Source of the DNA: Pseudonocardia thermophila
GTDB taxonomy: Bacteria > Actinomycetota > Actinomycetes > Mycobacteriales > Pseudonocardiaceae
Assembly: GCF_900142365.1 (NCBI RefSeq)
Contig: NZ_FRAP01000002.1
Span: 124,001-188,000, forward strand
DNA: 64,000 nt
Reading direction: 5' to 3'
Below are positions 1 through 8,753 of the stretch, piece after piece. Under the pieces are notes generated by a model. It worked only from the letters and a program-made list of their open reading frames with translations, ran no database searches and was not told where the DNA came from. The position numbers were made by a program, and so were the translations under genes. Numbering within the stretch: the stretch's first letter is position 1; each line of letters begins with the position of its first letter.

Positions 1-1098
1 GGCCAGGCCCGCGGAGAGCACGACGAGCGACGCGTCGCCGGCGGCGGCGAACACCCCGAGCCCGACGGCGGCCAGCGCCGTGCCGGTGAGTGCGACGATC
101 CGCGGGCCGGTCCGGTCGGCCCAGCGCCCGGCGACCAGCAGCCCGGCTGCGAGGCCGGCGCCCTGCGGGGCCAGCAGCCACCCGACCTGGTCGACGGGGA
201 AGCCGCGGGCCAGCTGGTAGTGCAGCGGCAGGAGCAGCATCGGGCCGTACAGGCAGGCGCCGGACAGCAGCATCATCGCGGTCGCTACCGCGAACGTCCG
301 CTGCCGCAGCAGCCGCAGGTCGAGCAGGGCCCGGTCGCCGCGGCGGAGGGAGCGCAGCACGAACCAGGTGAGCAGCACCGCGCCGTCCACGAGCAGCGCG
401 ACCGAGACGTCCGGGGCCTCGCCGGCCAGGGAGAGGCCGGCCAGGATCGCCACCGTCGCCGGGACCGCCAGCAGCGCACCGAGCCGGTCGAGCGCGGATG
501 GCCGCGGCTCGTCCGCCGGATGCAGGTGGCGGTGGGCCAGCGCGATCGCGAGCAGGCAGAGCGGCGCGTTGACGAAGAAGATCCAGCGCCAGCCGAGCGT
601 CCCGAGGATGATCCCGCCCAGCACCGGGCCGAGGATCGGGGCGAGCTGGCCGGGGATGCCGATCAGCCCCATGGCGCGGCCCATCCGGCGGGGGCCCGCC
701 GCGCGGGCGAGCACCGCCTGCACCAGCGGCAGGATCAGCCCGCCGCCGAGGCCCTGCACGACGCGGAAGGCGATCAGGCTGCCGATCGACCACGCCAGGC
801 CGCAGAGGATCGAGCCGGCGAGGAACAGCCAGAGCGTGCCCAGCCAGACGCGGCGGGCGCCCCAGCGGTCCGTGAGCCAGCCCATGAGCGGGATCGCGGC
901 GGCCATGGCGAGCAGGTAGGCGGTCGTGGCCCATTGGGCGACCTGCACCGTGGTGTCGAACGCCCTGGTCAGGTCGCTGATCGCGACCGCGACGATCGTG
1001 GTGTCGAGCAGCGCCGCGGAGGCGCCGGCGAGCAGGACGCCCATGAGGCGGAGGAGGGCGGGATCGATGCGGTCCGGGTCGGACCTGATTGATGGCAT
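1..1098 (-). CDS. MFS drug exporter, DHA2 (14-TM) type, 3' end outside window
   Basis: Proton-driven multidrug efflux permease of the inner membrane. About 365 N-terminal residues are visible. The ATG at 1098 opens a protein whose first helix (LLAGASAALLDTTIVAVA) carries the LDTTIV signature of the EmrB/DHA2 family. A GWLTDRWGARRVW loop 2-3 motif and the WRWIFFVNAP motif follow. No ribosome-binding site precedes the ATG, and the start codon lies inside a palindromic operator, so the mRNA may be leaderless. It is divergent from a MarR regulator, the usual repressor arrangement for such pumps. The substrate cannot be read from the sequence. Confidence 0.88.
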   Translation of the reverse strand, partial: MPSIRSDPDRIDPALLRLMGVLLAGASAALLDTTIVAVAISDLTRAFDTTVQVAQWATTAYLLAMAAAIPLMGWLTDRWGARRVWLGTLWLFLAGSILCGLAWSIGSLIAFRVVQGLGGGLILPLVQAVLARAAGPRRMGRAMGLIGIPGQLAPILGPVLGGIILGTLGWRWIFFVNAPLCLLAIALAHRHLHPADEPRPSALDRLGALLAVPATVAILAGLSLAGEAPDVSVALLVDGAVLLTWFVLRSLRRGDRALLDLRLLRQRTFAVATAMMLLSGACLYGPMLLLPLHYQLARGFPVDQVGWLLAPQGAGLAAGLLVAGRWADRTGPRIVALTGTALAAVGLGVFAAAGDASLVVLSAGLA

Positions 1099-1146
1099 GC
1101 CAACAAAGTAGCGAATTTGCTGGCATGCCAACAGCGTCTCTAGGGT
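1093..1146. promoter_or_regulatory. Divergent promoter with twin MarR-type operators
   Basis: The perfect palindrome TGGCATGCCA occurs at 1093-1102 and again at 1121-1130, each followed by ACA, 28 bp apart. For the rightward regulator gene, TTGCTG (1117-1122) and TAGGGT (1141-1146) form an 18-bp-spaced promoter whose spacer holds operator 2, six bases before the ATG. Operator 1 covers the start codon of the leftward exporter. Binding at both sites would shut off both genes. That MarR is the ligand is inferred from its adjacency. Confidence 0.75.
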
Positions 1147-1152
1147 GGGCCC

Positions 1153-1638
1153 ATGAGTCGCTCCGCGGACCGCTCGCCCGGGGTGGCGCCGCGCCCCCAC
1201 GTCGGGATCAGCATCGACGGGGCGCCCATCGGGTCGCTCCTCCTGCAGGTCCTGCGCGCCCACGCGCGGGTGGGGACCGAGCTGCTCAACGCGGCCGGGG
1301 TCACGCCGCCGCACGAGATCGTCCTGCTCTACCTCGACGGGCGGGACGCGGTGCCGCAGACCGAGCTCGTGCACTACATGGGGCGCGATCGGTCGACGGT
1401 CACCGCGACGCTGCAGGCGATGGAGCGGGCCGGGCTCGTCGTCCGGGAGCCGTCCGCTTCCGACGGGCGGGCCCTGGTCGTGCGGCTCACCGCCAAGGGG
1501 CGGGAGGCGGTTCCGCGGGCCCGGGCGGCGTGGGTGGAGTTGGAGCAGCGGACGGTGCGGGGGTTGAGTGCGGAGCAGCAGCGGGATCTGGCCGATCTGC
1601 TGGTCCGAGTGCGGGACTCGTTGAACTCCGACGGCTGA
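1153..1638 (+). CDS. MarR family transcriptional regulator
   Basis: Winged-helix DNA-binding repressor, 161 aa, normal MarR length. The recognition helix is near residues 79-90 (DRSTVTATLQAM) and the wing carries SASDGRA near 101-107, the conserved DxR of the family. It likely senses a toxic aromatic compound and controls the adjacent divergent exporter and itself. TAGGGT ends six bases before the ATG with no Shine-Dalgarno sequence, so a leaderless transcript is expected. Confidence 0.9.
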   Translation: MSRSADRSPGVAPRPHVGISIDGAPIGSLLLQVLRAHARVGTELLNAAGVTPPHEIVLLYLDGRDAVPQTELVHYMGRDRSTVTATLQAMERAGLVVREPSASDGRALVVRLTAKGREAVPRARAAWVELEQRTVRGLSAEQQRDLADLLVRVRDSLNSDG

Positions 1639-1842
1639 GCGGGGCTGCAGTCCCGGCTGCGTGCGCGCACTGGGCCCGCGAACTGGGGGTTTCCCGACGC
1701 CGATCCGTGGGGTTCGGGACGCCGAGTCGTGGTTCCCGGGCCCGGACCGATGTGATCTCCTGCGGCCACGGCCCGCCGCGTCCGCGCCCGCCCGAGATCG
1801 TGCCCGCCCCGGCGCTCCCCGTGGCCGTCGCCGGCGAGGTCG

Positions 1843-2580
1843 TCACGCCGACGTCAGCGTCAGCTCGAAGCTGTAGCGCGAGGCGCGGTAGATGTGCGAG
1901 CCGTACTCGACGGCCTGGCCGCCGGCGTCCCACGCGGTGCGGGTCATGGTGAGCACGGCGGTGCCGGCGGGTTCGCCGAGGAGGCGGGCCTCAGCCGGGG
2001 TGGCGGCGCGGGCGCCGACGACCTGGCGGGCCATGCGCGGGACGCGGCCCGCGGCGCGGAGCAGGTCGTAGAGGCCGTGGTCGGTGAGGGCCTCGACGCT
2101 GAGCTCGAGGACGTCGGCGGGGACGATGTTGGTCATCAGGGCGAGGGGCTCGCCCGCGGCGTAGCGCAGTCGTTCGATGCGGGTGGCCGGGGTGCCCGGG
2201 GCGAGGCCCATGAGGCCGGCGACGTGGTCGGACAGCGGCTCGGAGACGAGGGAGCGGACCTCGGTGCGGGGATCCTGACCGCTCTTGGCGAGGTCGTCGT
2301 AGAGGCTGGTGAGCTCGACCGGGCGGCGCACCTTCGGGTGGACGACCTGGGTGCCGACGCCGCGCTTGCGGACCAACAGGCCGCGCTCGACGAGGTACTG
2401 GATCGCGCGGCGCATCGTCGGGCGGGAGACGCCGAGGCGATCGGCCAGCTCGATCTCGTTCTCCAGTCGGCTGCCGGCGGGCAGCTCGCCCTCGTCGATC
2501 AGCTGCTCCAGTCGGGTGGCCACCTGGTAGTAGAGCGGGACCGGGCTCGAGCGGTCCAGGGCGACATCGGGCACCGGCAT
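1843..2580 (-). CDS. GntR family (HutC/UTRA) regulator of the inositol operon
   Basis: DNA-binding repressor, 245 aa. An N-terminal GntR winged helix (about 10-78, with PLYYQV and LADRLGVSRPTMRRAIQYL) is followed by a UTRA ligand-binding domain to the end. The ATG at 2580 is preferred over the TTG two codons upstream because GGGGAGAG sits six bases before it. The gene is divergent from iolC and separated from it by an inverted repeat next to the iolC -35 box, so it most likely represses the inositol genes and responds to a pathway intermediate. The ligand is inferred. Confidence 0.88.
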   Translation of the reverse strand: MPVPDVALDRSSPVPLYYQVATRLEQLIDEGELPAGSRLENEIELADRLGVSRPTMRRAIQYLVERGLLVRKRGVGTQVVHPKVRRPVELTSLYDDLAKSGQDPRTEVRSLVSEPLSDHVAGLMGLAPGTPATRIERLRYAAGEPLALMTNIVPADVLELSVEALTDHGLYDLLRAAGRVPRMARQVVGARAATPAEARLLGEPAGTAVLTMTRTAWDAGGQAVEYGSHIYRASRYSFELTLTSA

Positions 2581-2598
2581 GCGCAACTCTCCCCGGGT

Positions 2599-2668
2599 AC
2601 TTTGTTAGGACAAAGTGTTGACATGTGATTAGCGCTGAGAGTACATCTTCTCCGCGAACCGGAGGAGG
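2599..2668 (+). promoter_or_regulatory. GntR operator, iolC promoter and ribosome-binding site
   Basis: A perfect inverted repeat ACTTTGT-TAGG-ACAAAGT occupies 2599-2616. Two bases later TTGACA (2618-2623) is a consensus -35 element; a weak -10 lies near 2641-2647. GGAGGAGG at 2661-2668 is the ribosome-binding site that selects GTG 2677 for iolC (a second in-frame ATG is at 2683). An operator touching the -35 box fits repression by the adjacent GntR protein. Confidence 0.75.
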
Positions 2669-2676
2669 GAGCATCA

Positions 2677-3666
2677 GTGGCGATGTCCGGTCAGGGGGCG
2701 CTGCCCCCGGAGGTCCTCACGATGGGCCGGATCGGGGTGGACGTGTACCCGCTCCAGGTCGGGGTGTCGCTGCGTGACGTGACCTCGTTCGGCAAGTACC
2801 TGGGGGGCAGCCCGAGCAACGTCGCCGTCGCGGCGGCCCGGCACGGGCGGCGCGCCGCGGTGATCACGCGGACCGGGGCGGACCCGTTCGGCGAGTTCCT
2901 GCGCGACGCGCTGCGCGGGTTCGGGGTGGACGACCGGTACGTCGCCTCGGTGCCGCACCTGCCGACGCCGGTCACGTTCTGCGAGATCTTCCCGCCGGAC
3001 GACTTCCCGCTGTACTTCTACCGCTACCCGAAGGCGCCGGACCTGGAGATCCACGCCCACGAGCTGGATCTCGACGCGATCCGCAGCGCCGACGTGTTCT
3101 GGGTGACCGGGACGGGGCTGTCGCAGGAGCCGAGCCGGACCGCCACGCTGGAGGCGCTGCGGGCGCGGGCGAGGCACGGCATCACCGTGCTGGACCTGGA
3201 CTACCGGCCGATGTTCTGGGAGTCCCGCGAGGAGGCGCGCCGCTGGGTGCAGCACGCGTTGCCGCACGTCACGGTGGCCGTTGGGAACCTCGACGAGTGC
3301 GACACCGCGGTCGGGGAGCGGGAGCCGCGGGCCGCGGCCGCCGCGCTGCACGCGGCCGGGGTGGAGCTCGCGGTCGTCAAGCAGGGCCCCGACGGGGTGC
3401 TCGCGTCGCGGGGCGGGGAGATCGTCGAAGTGCCGCCGATCCCGGTCGAGGTGGTGAACGGCCTGGGCGCGGGCGATGCCTTCGGCGGCGCGCTGTGCCA
3501 CGCGCTGCTGTCCGGCTGGGACCTGGACCGGGCGATGCGGTTCTGCAACGCCGCCGGCTCGATCGTCGCGGGCCGGCTGGCCTGCGCGGATGCGATGCCG
3601 ACGTCGGAGGAAGTGGAGGAGACCGTGCGCGCCGGATCGGCGGTGGAGGTGGCGGGCCGTGCCTGA
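2677..3666 (+). CDS. iolC: 5-dehydro-2-deoxygluconokinase
   Basis: PfkB-family kinase, 329 aa, that phosphorylates 2-deoxy-5-keto-gluconate in myo-inositol breakdown. The N-terminal ribokinase motif GKYLGGSPSNVAVAAARHG (40-58) and the C-terminal GAGDAFGGA motif with catalytic Asp267 are both intact. The start is GTG because the strong GGAGG sits eight bases upstream. It is the first gene of a long operon and overlaps the next gene by eight bases. The neighbouring iolB, iolD and iolA settle the substrate over a generic sugar kinase. Confidence 0.9.
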   Translation: MAMSGQGALPPEVLTMGRIGVDVYPLQVGVSLRDVTSFGKYLGGSPSNVAVAAARHGRRAAVITRTGADPFGEFLRDALRGFGVDDRYVASVPHLPTPVTFCEIFPPDDFPLYFYRYPKAPDLEIHAHELDLDAIRSADVFWVTGTGLSQEPSRTATLEALRARARHGITVLDLDYRPMFWESREEARRWVQHALPHVTVAVGNLDECDTAVGEREPRAAAAALHAAGVELAVVKQGPDGVLASRGGEIVEVPPIPVEVVNGLGAGDAFGGALCHALLSGWDLDRAMRFCNAAGSIVAGRLACADAMPTSEEVEETVRAGSAVEVAGRA

Positions 3667-4537
3667 CGTGGTGCAGCGGCTCGTGGAGATGCGGGTCCGG
3701 CGGCCCGACGCGGTCGCCGAGGCTGCGGCGAACCGGCGCAGGCCGGCGTCGCTGCTCGGGGAGCACGGCAGGCTGCTGATGGTCGCCGCCGACCACCCGG
3801 CCCGCGGCGCGCTGCGGGCGGGTGCCCGGCCGATGGCCATGGCCGACCGCGCCGACATGCTCGAACGGCTCGTGCTCGCCCTGTCGCGGCCCGAGGTCAA
3901 CGGGGTGCTCGGCACGGCCGACGTGCTGGAGGACCTGCTGCTGCTCGGCGCCCTCGACGACAAGGTGGTCATCGGGTCGATGAACCGGGGCGGGCTCGCC
4001 GGCACCGCCTTCGAGATCGACGACCGCTTCACCGCCTACGACGCCGCGAGCATCGCCGCGGCCGGGTTCGAGGGCGGCAAGATGCTCGTCCGCATCGACC
4101 CTGAGGACGCCGCGACCGCGCCGACGCTGGAAGCGGCCGGGCGAGCGGTGAGCGAGCTGGCCGGCAACGGCCTGATGGCGATGGTCGAGCCGTTCATCTC
4201 CCACCGCGACGGTCCGAACGGGCGCGTGCGCAACGACCTGTCCACCGAGGCCATGATCCGGGCGATGACCGTCGCCGCTGGGCTCGGCACCACGTCGGCG
4301 CACACCTGGCTGAAGGTGCCGGTCGTCGAGGACATGGAACGGGCGATGGCCGCCACCACGCTGCCGGCGCTGATCCTCGGCGGCGAGGTCTCCGCCGACC
4401 CCGACGCGGCCTACGAGAGCTGGCAGAAGGCGCTCACGCTGCCCACTGTGCAGGGGCTGGTGCTGGGGCGCAGCCTGCTCTACCCGGCAGACGACGACGT
4501 CGAAGGAGCGCTGGACACGGTGGTGAGCCTGCTGTGA
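3659..4537 (+). CDS. Cgl0158-family (beta/alpha)8-barrel aldolase, probable IolJ replacement
   Basis: 292 aa from GTG 3659, overlapping the iolC end. It resembles the actinobacterial Cgl0158 family, usually annotated as deoxyribose-phosphate-aldolase-like and found in inositol loci. Visible markers are MVAADHPARGALRAG near the start, GSMNRGGLAG, and a late AHTWLKVPVVEDME strand whose lysine is a candidate Schiff-base residue. No IolJ (class II aldolase) is present in the window, so this protein is the best candidate to cleave 2-deoxy-5-keto-gluconate 6-phosphate into malonate semialdehyde and dihydroxyacetone phosphate. That activity is inferred from context. Confidence 0.78.
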   Translation: MPDVVQRLVEMRVRRPDAVAEAAANRRRPASLLGEHGRLLMVAADHPARGALRAGARPMAMADRADMLERLVLALSRPEVNGVLGTADVLEDLLLLGALDDKVVIGSMNRGGLAGTAFEIDDRFTAYDAASIAAAGFEGGKMLVRIDPEDAATAPTLEAAGRAVSELAGNGLMAMVEPFISHRDGPNGRVRNDLSTEAMIRAMTVAAGLGTTSAHTWLKVPVVEDMERAMAATTLPALILGGEVSADPDAAYESWQKALTLPTVQGLVLGRSLLYPADDDVEGALDTVVSLL

Positions 4538-5406
4538 GCACCAAGCACATCGTCCGAAGGGGCGAGTCCGCCAGGGACGGATTCGCGCTGTTCATCACCC
4601 CGGAGAGCGCGGGGTGGGGCTACTCCGGGCTGCGCGTGCTGGAGCTCGCGCCCGGCGGCAGCGCCACCTTCGCCACCGGCGAGGACGAGATGGTCGTGCT
4701 GCCGCTCTCCGGCTCGGCGACCGTCGCGTGCGAGGGGGAGGCGTTCGAGCTGGCCGGCCGGCGCAGCGTGTTCAGCCGCGTCAGCGACTTCGCCTACGTG
4801 CCGCGCGACGCCGAGGTCACCGTCACCTCGGCGGGCGGTGGCCGGTTCGCGCTGCCGACCGCCCGCGCCACCCGCAAGCTGTCGCCGCGGTACGGCCCGG
4901 CCGAGGACGTTTCGGTCGAGCTGCGCGGCGCGGGCCAGGCCAGCCGGCAGGTCAACAACTTCTGCATGCCCGGCACCTTCGACGCCGACAAGCTGATCGC
5001 TGTCGAGGTGCTCACCCCCGCCGCGAACTGGTCGTCGTTCCCGCCGCACAAGCACGACGAGCAGACCGAGACCGAGTCGCAGCTGGAGGAGATCTACTAC
5101 TTCGAGGTCGACCGGGACGGTCCGGCCTACCAGCGCGTCTACACCTCCGGGCCGGGCCGCGAGATCGACGTGTGCGCCGAGGTGCGCAGCGGCGACACCG
5201 TGCTCATCCCGTACGGCTGGCACGGGCCGTCGATGGCCACCCCCGGCTACGACCTCTACTACCTCAACGTCATGGCCGGCCCCTCGCCGGAGCGGGCCTG
5301 GCGGATCTGCGACGACCCGGCGCACGGCTGGGTCCGCGGCACGTGGGCGGACCAGGAGATCGATCCCCGGCTGCCCTTGACGACGACTGAGGAGAAGCAG
5401 CCGTGA
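4534..5406 (+). CDS. iolB: 5-deoxy-glucuronate isomerase
   Basis: Bicupin enzyme, 290 aa, converting 5-deoxy-glucuronate to 2-deoxy-5-keto-gluconate. The metal-binding cupin motif FPPHKHDEQTETE (about 169-181, His172 and His174), followed by LEEIYYFEV and a late IPYGWHGPS histidine, matches IolB. GTG 4534 overlaps the previous stop (GTGA), showing translational coupling. The length is normal for the family. Confidence 0.94.
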   Translation: MSTKHIVRRGESARDGFALFITPESAGWGYSGLRVLELAPGGSATFATGEDEMVVLPLSGSATVACEGEAFELAGRRSVFSRVSDFAYVPRDAEVTVTSAGGGRFALPTARATRKLSPRYGPAEDVSVELRGAGQASRQVNNFCMPGTFDADKLIAVEVLTPAANWSSFPPHKHDEQTETESQLEEIYYFEVDRDGPAYQRVYTSGPGREIDVCAEVRSGDTVLIPYGWHGPSMATPGYDLYYLNVMAGPSPERAWRICDDPAHGWVRGTWADQEIDPRLPLTTTEEKQP

Positions 5407-7253
5407 CCCGCTTGACGGTCGGCCAGGCGCTCGTGCGATTCCTGGCGAACCAGTACACCGAGCGCGACGGCGTCGAGCAGCGCCTGATCCCGGCCTGCTT
5501 CGGGATCTTCGGCCACGGCAACGTGGCCGGCGTCGGGCAGGCGCTGCTGGAGACGACCGACGAGATGCCGTTCTACATGGCCCGCAACGAGCAGGGCATG
5601 GTGCACACGGCCGTCGGTTTCGCGAAGATGCGCAACCGCCTGCAGACGTTCGCCTGCACCGCGTCGATCGGACCGGGCTCGACGAACATGCTGACCGGCG
5701 CGGCGCTGGCCAGCACCAACCGCATCCCGGTGCTGCTGCTGCCCAGCGATGTGTTCGCCACGCGGGTGGCTTCGCCGGTGTTGCAGGAGCTGGAGCGGCC
5801 CGACACCGGCGACGTGTCGGTCAACGACGCGTTCCGCCCGCTGTCGGTGTTCTTCGACCGGGTCTGGCGGCCAGAGCAGCTGCCGTCCGCACTGCTCGGG
5901 GCGATGCGCGCGCTCACCGACCCGGCCAGCGCCGGCGCGGTGACCCTCGCGCTCCCGCAGGACGTGCAGGCCGAGGCCCACGACTGGCCGGACGAGCTGT
6001 TCGCCAAGCGGGTCTGGCACGTCGCCCGTCCGGTGCCCGAGCCCGCCGCGCTGGCCCGCGCCGTCCAGATCATCCGTTCCGCGAAGGCGCCGCTGCTGGT
6101 CGCCGGCGGTGGCGTGATCTACAGCGAAGCGACTGAGGCGCTGGGCCGCTTCGCCGAGGCCACCGGCATCCCGGTCGCCGACACCCAGGCCGGCAAGGGC
6201 GCGATCGCCTGGGACCACCCGCAGGCCGTCGGCGGGATCGGCGCCACCGGCTCCCCGGTCGCGAACGCGCTGGCCCGCGACGCCGACGTCGTCATCGGCG
6301 TCGGCACCCGCTGGTCGGACTTCACCACCGCCTCCCGCAGCGCGTTCCAGAACCCCGACGTGCGGTTCGTCAACGTCAACGTGACCGCGTTCGACGCGGC
6401 CAAGCACGGCGGGGCGATGCTCGTCGCCGACGCCCGCGCGGCGCTCGAGGCGCTCACCGAGGCGCTGGCCGGGGAGCGCTGGCCGCGCCGGTGGAACACC
6501 GAGGTCTGGAACGGGGTCGTCGACCAGGCCTTCCACGCCGGCCGCGAGCCGCTGCCCGCGCAGACCGAGGTGCTCGGCGCGCTCAACGAGGAGCTGGACG
6601 CGCGCGACGTCGTCGTGCAGGCCGCCGGTTCCATGCCCGGCCAGCTGCAGATGCTGTGGCGGGCGAAGGACCCGAAGCAGTACCACGTCGAGTACGCCTA
6701 CTCGTGCATGGGCTACGAGATCGCCGGCGCGCTCGGCGTGAAGATGGCCGCCCCCGATCGCGAGGTGTTCGCGCTGGTCGGCGACGGCTCGTACCTGATG
6801 ATGGCGCAGGAGCTGGTCACCGCCGTGTCGGAGGGGGTCAAGCTCAACGTCGTCATCGTGCAGAACCACGGCTTCGCCTCGATCGGGGCCCTGTCGGAGT
6901 CGGTCGGCTCGCAGCGGTTCGGCACCCGCTACCGCTACCGCACCGAGTCCGGGCAGCTCGACGGCGACGTGCTGCCGGTCGACCTGGCCGCCAACGCCGC
7001 GAGCCTGGGCGCCGAGGTCATCCGGGTCCGCACGATCGCGGAGTTCCGGGAGGCGATCAAGCGCAGCCGCGCCGCCACCCGCACCACGGTCATCCACATC
7101 GAGACCGACCCGCTGGCGCCCGCACCCGACAACGAGGCCTGGTGGGATGTCCCGGTCGCCGAGGTCGCCAGGCTGGACACGACCGTCGCTGCGCGGCGGA
7201 CCTACGAGGCCGACAAGCAGAAGCAGCGCCCGCTCATCGGAGGTGCGTCGTGA
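5403..7253 (+). CDS. iolD: 3D-(3,5/4)-trihydroxycyclohexane-1,2-dione acylhydrolase
   Basis: Thiamine-diphosphate enzyme, 616 aa, that opens the cyclohexane ring to give 5-deoxy-glucuronate. It has the three-part ThDP fold: an N-terminal pyrimidine domain (GIFGHGNVAGVGQAL, then ARNEQGMVHTAVGFAK), a central domain (PLLVAGGGVIYS) and a C-terminal PP domain with GDGSYLMM and VIVQNHGF. GTG 5403 overlaps the iolB stop by four bases. Confidence 0.94.
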   Translation: MTRLTVGQALVRFLANQYTERDGVEQRLIPACFGIFGHGNVAGVGQALLETTDEMPFYMARNEQGMVHTAVGFAKMRNRLQTFACTASIGPGSTNMLTGAALASTNRIPVLLLPSDVFATRVASPVLQELERPDTGDVSVNDAFRPLSVFFDRVWRPEQLPSALLGAMRALTDPASAGAVTLALPQDVQAEAHDWPDELFAKRVWHVARPVPEPAALARAVQIIRSAKAPLLVAGGGVIYSEATEALGRFAEATGIPVADTQAGKGAIAWDHPQAVGGIGATGSPVANALARDADVVIGVGTRWSDFTTASRSAFQNPDVRFVNVNVTAFDAAKHGGAMLVADARAALEALTEALAGERWPRRWNTEVWNGVVDQAFHAGREPLPAQTEVLGALNEELDARDVVVQAAGSMPGQLQMLWRAKDPKQYHVEYAYSCMGYEIAGALGVKMAAPDREVFALVGDGSYLMMAQELVTAVSEGVKLNVVIVQNHGFASIGALSESVGSQRFGTRYRYRTESGQLDGDVLPVDLAANAASLGAEVIRVRTIAEFREAIKRSRAATRTTVIHIETDPLAPAPDNEAWWDVPVAEVARLDTTVAARRTYEADKQKQRPLIGGAS

Positions 7254-8740
7254 GGACCGTCCACCACTGGATCGGCGGCAAGGCGACGACCGGGGAGTCG
7301 ACGCGCACCGGGCCGGTCTGGAACCCGGCCACCGGTGAGCAGCAGGCCGAGGTGCCGCTGGCGTCCGCCGCCGACGTCGACGCGGCGGTGCGCTCGGCGG
7401 CCGCGGCGTTCGAGACCTGGTCGCAGTCGTCGCTCTCTCAGCGTACGAAGATCCTCTTCGAGTTCCGCCGACTGGTCGCGGACAACATGCAGCGGCTCGC
7501 CGAGATGATCTCCGACGAGCACGGCAAGGTCGTCTCCGACGCGCGCGGCGAGGTGCAGCGCGGCCTGGAGGTCGTCGAGTTCGCCTGCGGCATCCCGCAG
7601 CTGCTCAAGGGCGAGTACTCCGACCAGGTCTCCACCGGTGTCGACCTGTTCTCCTTCCGCGAGCCGCTGGGCGTCTGCGCGGGCATCACGCCGTTCAACT
7701 TCCCGGTGATGGTGCCGATGTGGATGCACCCGATCGCGATCGCGTGCGGGAACACGTTCGTGCTCAAGCCGAGCGAGCGCGATCCCTCGCCGAGCGAGTT
7801 CGTCGCGCAGCTGTGGGCCGAGGCCGGCCTGCCCGACGGCGTGTTCAACGTGGTGCACGGCGACAAGGAGGCCGTCGACGCGCTGCTCGACCACTCCGGC
7901 GTCGCCGCGGTGTCGTTCGTCGGGTCCACGCCGATCGCCCGCTACATCCACCAGCGCGCGAGCGCTGCCGGCAAGCGCGTGCAGGCGCTGGGCGGGGCGA
8001 AGAACCACGCGGTCGTCCTGCCGGACGCGAGCATCGACCACGTCTCCGACCACCTCGTCGCCGCCGCGTTCGGCTCGGCGGGCGAGCGCTGCATGGCGAT
8101 CTCCGCCGCGGTCACCGTAGGCCCTGGCACCTCGGCCGACGAGCTGGTCGCCGCGGTGAGCGAGAAGGCCCGCAAGACCAAGGTCGGCCCGGGCCGCGAC
8201 CCGTCGAGCGAGATGGGGCCGGTGATCACCGCGGCCGCGCGCGACCGCATCGTCGGGCTCATCGGCAGCGGGCAGGAGCAGGGGGCCACCCTCGCCGTGG
8301 ACGGCCGCGGCATCACGGTACCCGGCCACGAGAACGGCTTCTTCGTCGGTCCGACGGTGATCGACCACGTCTCCCGCGACATGGACGTCTACCGGGAGGA
8401 GATCTTCGGCCCGGTGCTGTCGGTGGTGCGCGCCGACACCGTCGACGACGCGATCGCGCTCATCAACGCCAACCCGTACGGCAACGGGACCGCGATCTTC
8501 ACCTCGTCCGGCGAGGCGGCGCGGCGGTTCCAGCGCGGGGTGAAGGTCGGGATGATCGGCATCAACGTGCCCATCCCGGTGCCGATGGCCTACTACTCGT
8601 TCGGCGGCTGGAAGGACTCGCTGTTCGGCGAGCGCCACATCCACGGCCCCGAGGGCGTGTCCTTCTACACCCGGGCGAAGGTGGTCACCTCGCGGTGGCC
8701 GCGGGTCGACGCGTCCTTCCACTTCCCGACGGCGACGTGA
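7250..8740 (+). CDS. iolA: Methylmalonate/malonate-semialdehyde dehydrogenase (CoA-acylating)
   Basis: 496 aa, NAD-dependent, oxidises malonate semialdehyde with CoA to acetyl-CoA, the last step of the pathway. The catalytic cysteine is Cys281 in GSAGERCMA, and TPFNFPVMVP carries the oxyanion asparagine. The position of the usual aldehyde-dehydrogenase general-base Glu reads GGAKNH (near 248-253), the hallmark of the CoA-dependent MMSDH branch. GTG 7250 overlaps the iolD stop. It could also serve valine breakdown (MmsA), but the operon points to inositol. Confidence 0.92.
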   Translation: MRTVHHWIGGKATTGESTRTGPVWNPATGEQQAEVPLASAADVDAAVRSAAAAFETWSQSSLSQRTKILFEFRRLVADNMQRLAEMISDEHGKVVSDARGEVQRGLEVVEFACGIPQLLKGEYSDQVSTGVDLFSFREPLGVCAGITPFNFPVMVPMWMHPIAIACGNTFVLKPSERDPSPSEFVAQLWAEAGLPDGVFNVVHGDKEAVDALLDHSGVAAVSFVGSTPIARYIHQRASAAGKRVQALGGAKNHAVVLPDASIDHVSDHLVAAAFGSAGERCMAISAAVTVGPGTSADELVAAVSEKARKTKVGPGRDPSSEMGPVITAAARDRIVGLIGSGQEQGATLAVDGRGITVPGHENGFFVGPTVIDHVSRDMDVYREEIFGPVLSVVRADTVDDAIALINANPYGNGTAIFTSSGEAARRFQRGVKVGMIGINVPIPVPMAYYSFGGWKDSLFGERHIHGPEGVSFYTRAKVVTSRWPRVDASFHFPTAT

Positions 8741-8753
8741 CCACGGGGACGGG

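Noticed and set aside
220-1092. Long plus-strand ORF of 290 codons
   Set aside because: Shadow of the DHA2 exporter on the minus strand; its Glu/Arg/Gln-rich translation has no domain.
5259-7097. 612-codon minus-strand ORF
   Set aside because: Antisense to iolD and iolB, which have full catalytic motifs; the translation is GC-skew protein.
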